NCBI RefSeq assembly: GCF_002007605.1
Contig: NZ_CP019799.1
Span: forward strand, 3,078,001 to 3,142,000
From: Cellvibrio sp. PSBB023
GTDB taxonomy: Bacteria; Pseudomonadota; Gammaproteobacteria; Pseudomonadales; Cellvibrionaceae
DNA length: 64,000 nt
Direction: 5' to 3'
Numbering within the stretch: position 1 is the first letter of the stretch; each line of letters opens with the position of its first letter. This document shows, piece after piece, positions 63,701-64,000 of the stretch. The notes under the pieces were generated by a model that was not told the origin of the DNA, ran no database searches, and saw only the letters and a list, made by a program, of their open reading frames with translations. Made by a program: the position numbers and the translations under genes.

Positions 63701-64000
63701 ATGAAAATTATCATTCTTGGCGCCGGACAGGTTGGCGGCAGCCTGGCCGAACATTTGGCAAGCGAGTCCAATGACATCACCGTGGTGGATACCGATGAGG
63801 CGCGCCTGCGCGAATTGCGTGACCGCCTCGATATCAGCGTGATTACCGGCGAAGCCTCTCACCCCGATATCCTTGAGCAGGCCGGTCTGGAAGATGCCGA
63901 TATGCTGGTCGCGGTGACCAGCAACGACGAAATCAACATGATTGCCTGCACCGTGGCCGAAAACCTGTTTCACACCCCCACCAAAATTGCGCGGGTGCGC
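63701..64000 (+). CDS. trkA: Trk potassium transport protein TrkA, 5' part
   Basis: TrkA is the cytoplasmic NAD-binding regulatory subunit of Trk potassium uptake. The first 100 codons are in the window and the frame remains open at the end. They form the first RCK/TrkA-N domain: [19 protein letters not shown] (glycine-rich nucleotide site), [15 protein letters not shown] (acidic residue after the second strand), [24 protein letters not shown]. The gene starts 104 bases after rsmB; CAGG at 63691 is the only ribosome-site match. Confidence 0.95.
   Translation, partial: MKIIILGAGQVGGSLAEHLASESNDITVVDTDEARLRELRDRLDISVITGEASHPDILEQAGLEDADMLVAVTSNDEINMIACTVAENLFHTPTKIARVR

Overview
The window reads as a chromosomal segment of a Cellvibrio-like gammaproteobacterium (Cellvibrionaceae). 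This is an inference from gene content: long TonB-dependent receptors, an ExoP-type GH3 beta-glucosidase lipoprotein, the flavin halogenase / SapC / receptor association, and gammaproteobacterial housekeeping blocks (ubiE-ubiJ-ubiB, lysM-dprA-tsaC-hemF-aroE opposite def-fmt-rsmB-trkA, prlC-yheV). No 16S or marker comparison could be run.

Layout. 1-1646: 3' part of a proline iminopeptidase, dtd and rraB. 1654-6273: a two-gene signalling operon, REC-GGDEF-EAL then a MASE1-PAS hybrid histidine kinase. 6491-9658: the ubiquinone genes ubiE-ubiJ-ubiB, with a REP-like palindromic element between ubiJ and ubiB. 9834-12893: a secreted phospholipase-A2-like protein and a PLP Orn/Lys/Arg decarboxylase. 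12983-14859: a small defence locus with an intact AbiEi/AbiEii pair and a broken DUF4209-type gene. 15152-20812: a giant alpha-2-macroglobulin lipoprotein with an intact thioester, followed by a second REP-like palindrome. 21023-28207: a compact six-gene operon coding for a periplasmic redox module (di-c-heme DUF1592 protein, Tat-exported DUF1552 protein, periplasmic ankyrin protein, cytochrome c', cytochrome b561, Tat-exported dienelactone-hydrolase-like protein). 28756-36300: an AT-rich island with a 2412-residue SpvB/RHS polymorphic toxin and its probable immunity gene. 36697-47992: GH3 beta-glucosidase, two TonB-dependent receptors, a tryptophan-halogenase-like flavoprotein and SapC. 48361-54708: yheV, prlC, gamma carbonic anhydrase, FAH hydrolase, and a LysR/DoxX/pirin module resembling E. 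coli yhaJ-yqjF-yhaK. 54731-64000: core genes in two divergent blocks.

How the parts fit. The 21-28 kb operon has exported partners at every step from a membrane b-type cytochrome to a two-heme periplasmic protein, so it looks like a self-contained electron-transfer and substrate-processing system whose substrate is unknown; it is the best candidate here for an undescribed system. The two receptors carry related operator-like sites in their promoters, which argues for shared control with the halogenase/SapC genes. The AbiE promoter carries paired direct repeats that suit autoregulation by AbiEi. The two REP-like elements keep their hairpin through paired base changes. I saw no rRNA, tRNA, CRISPR array or insertion sequence.
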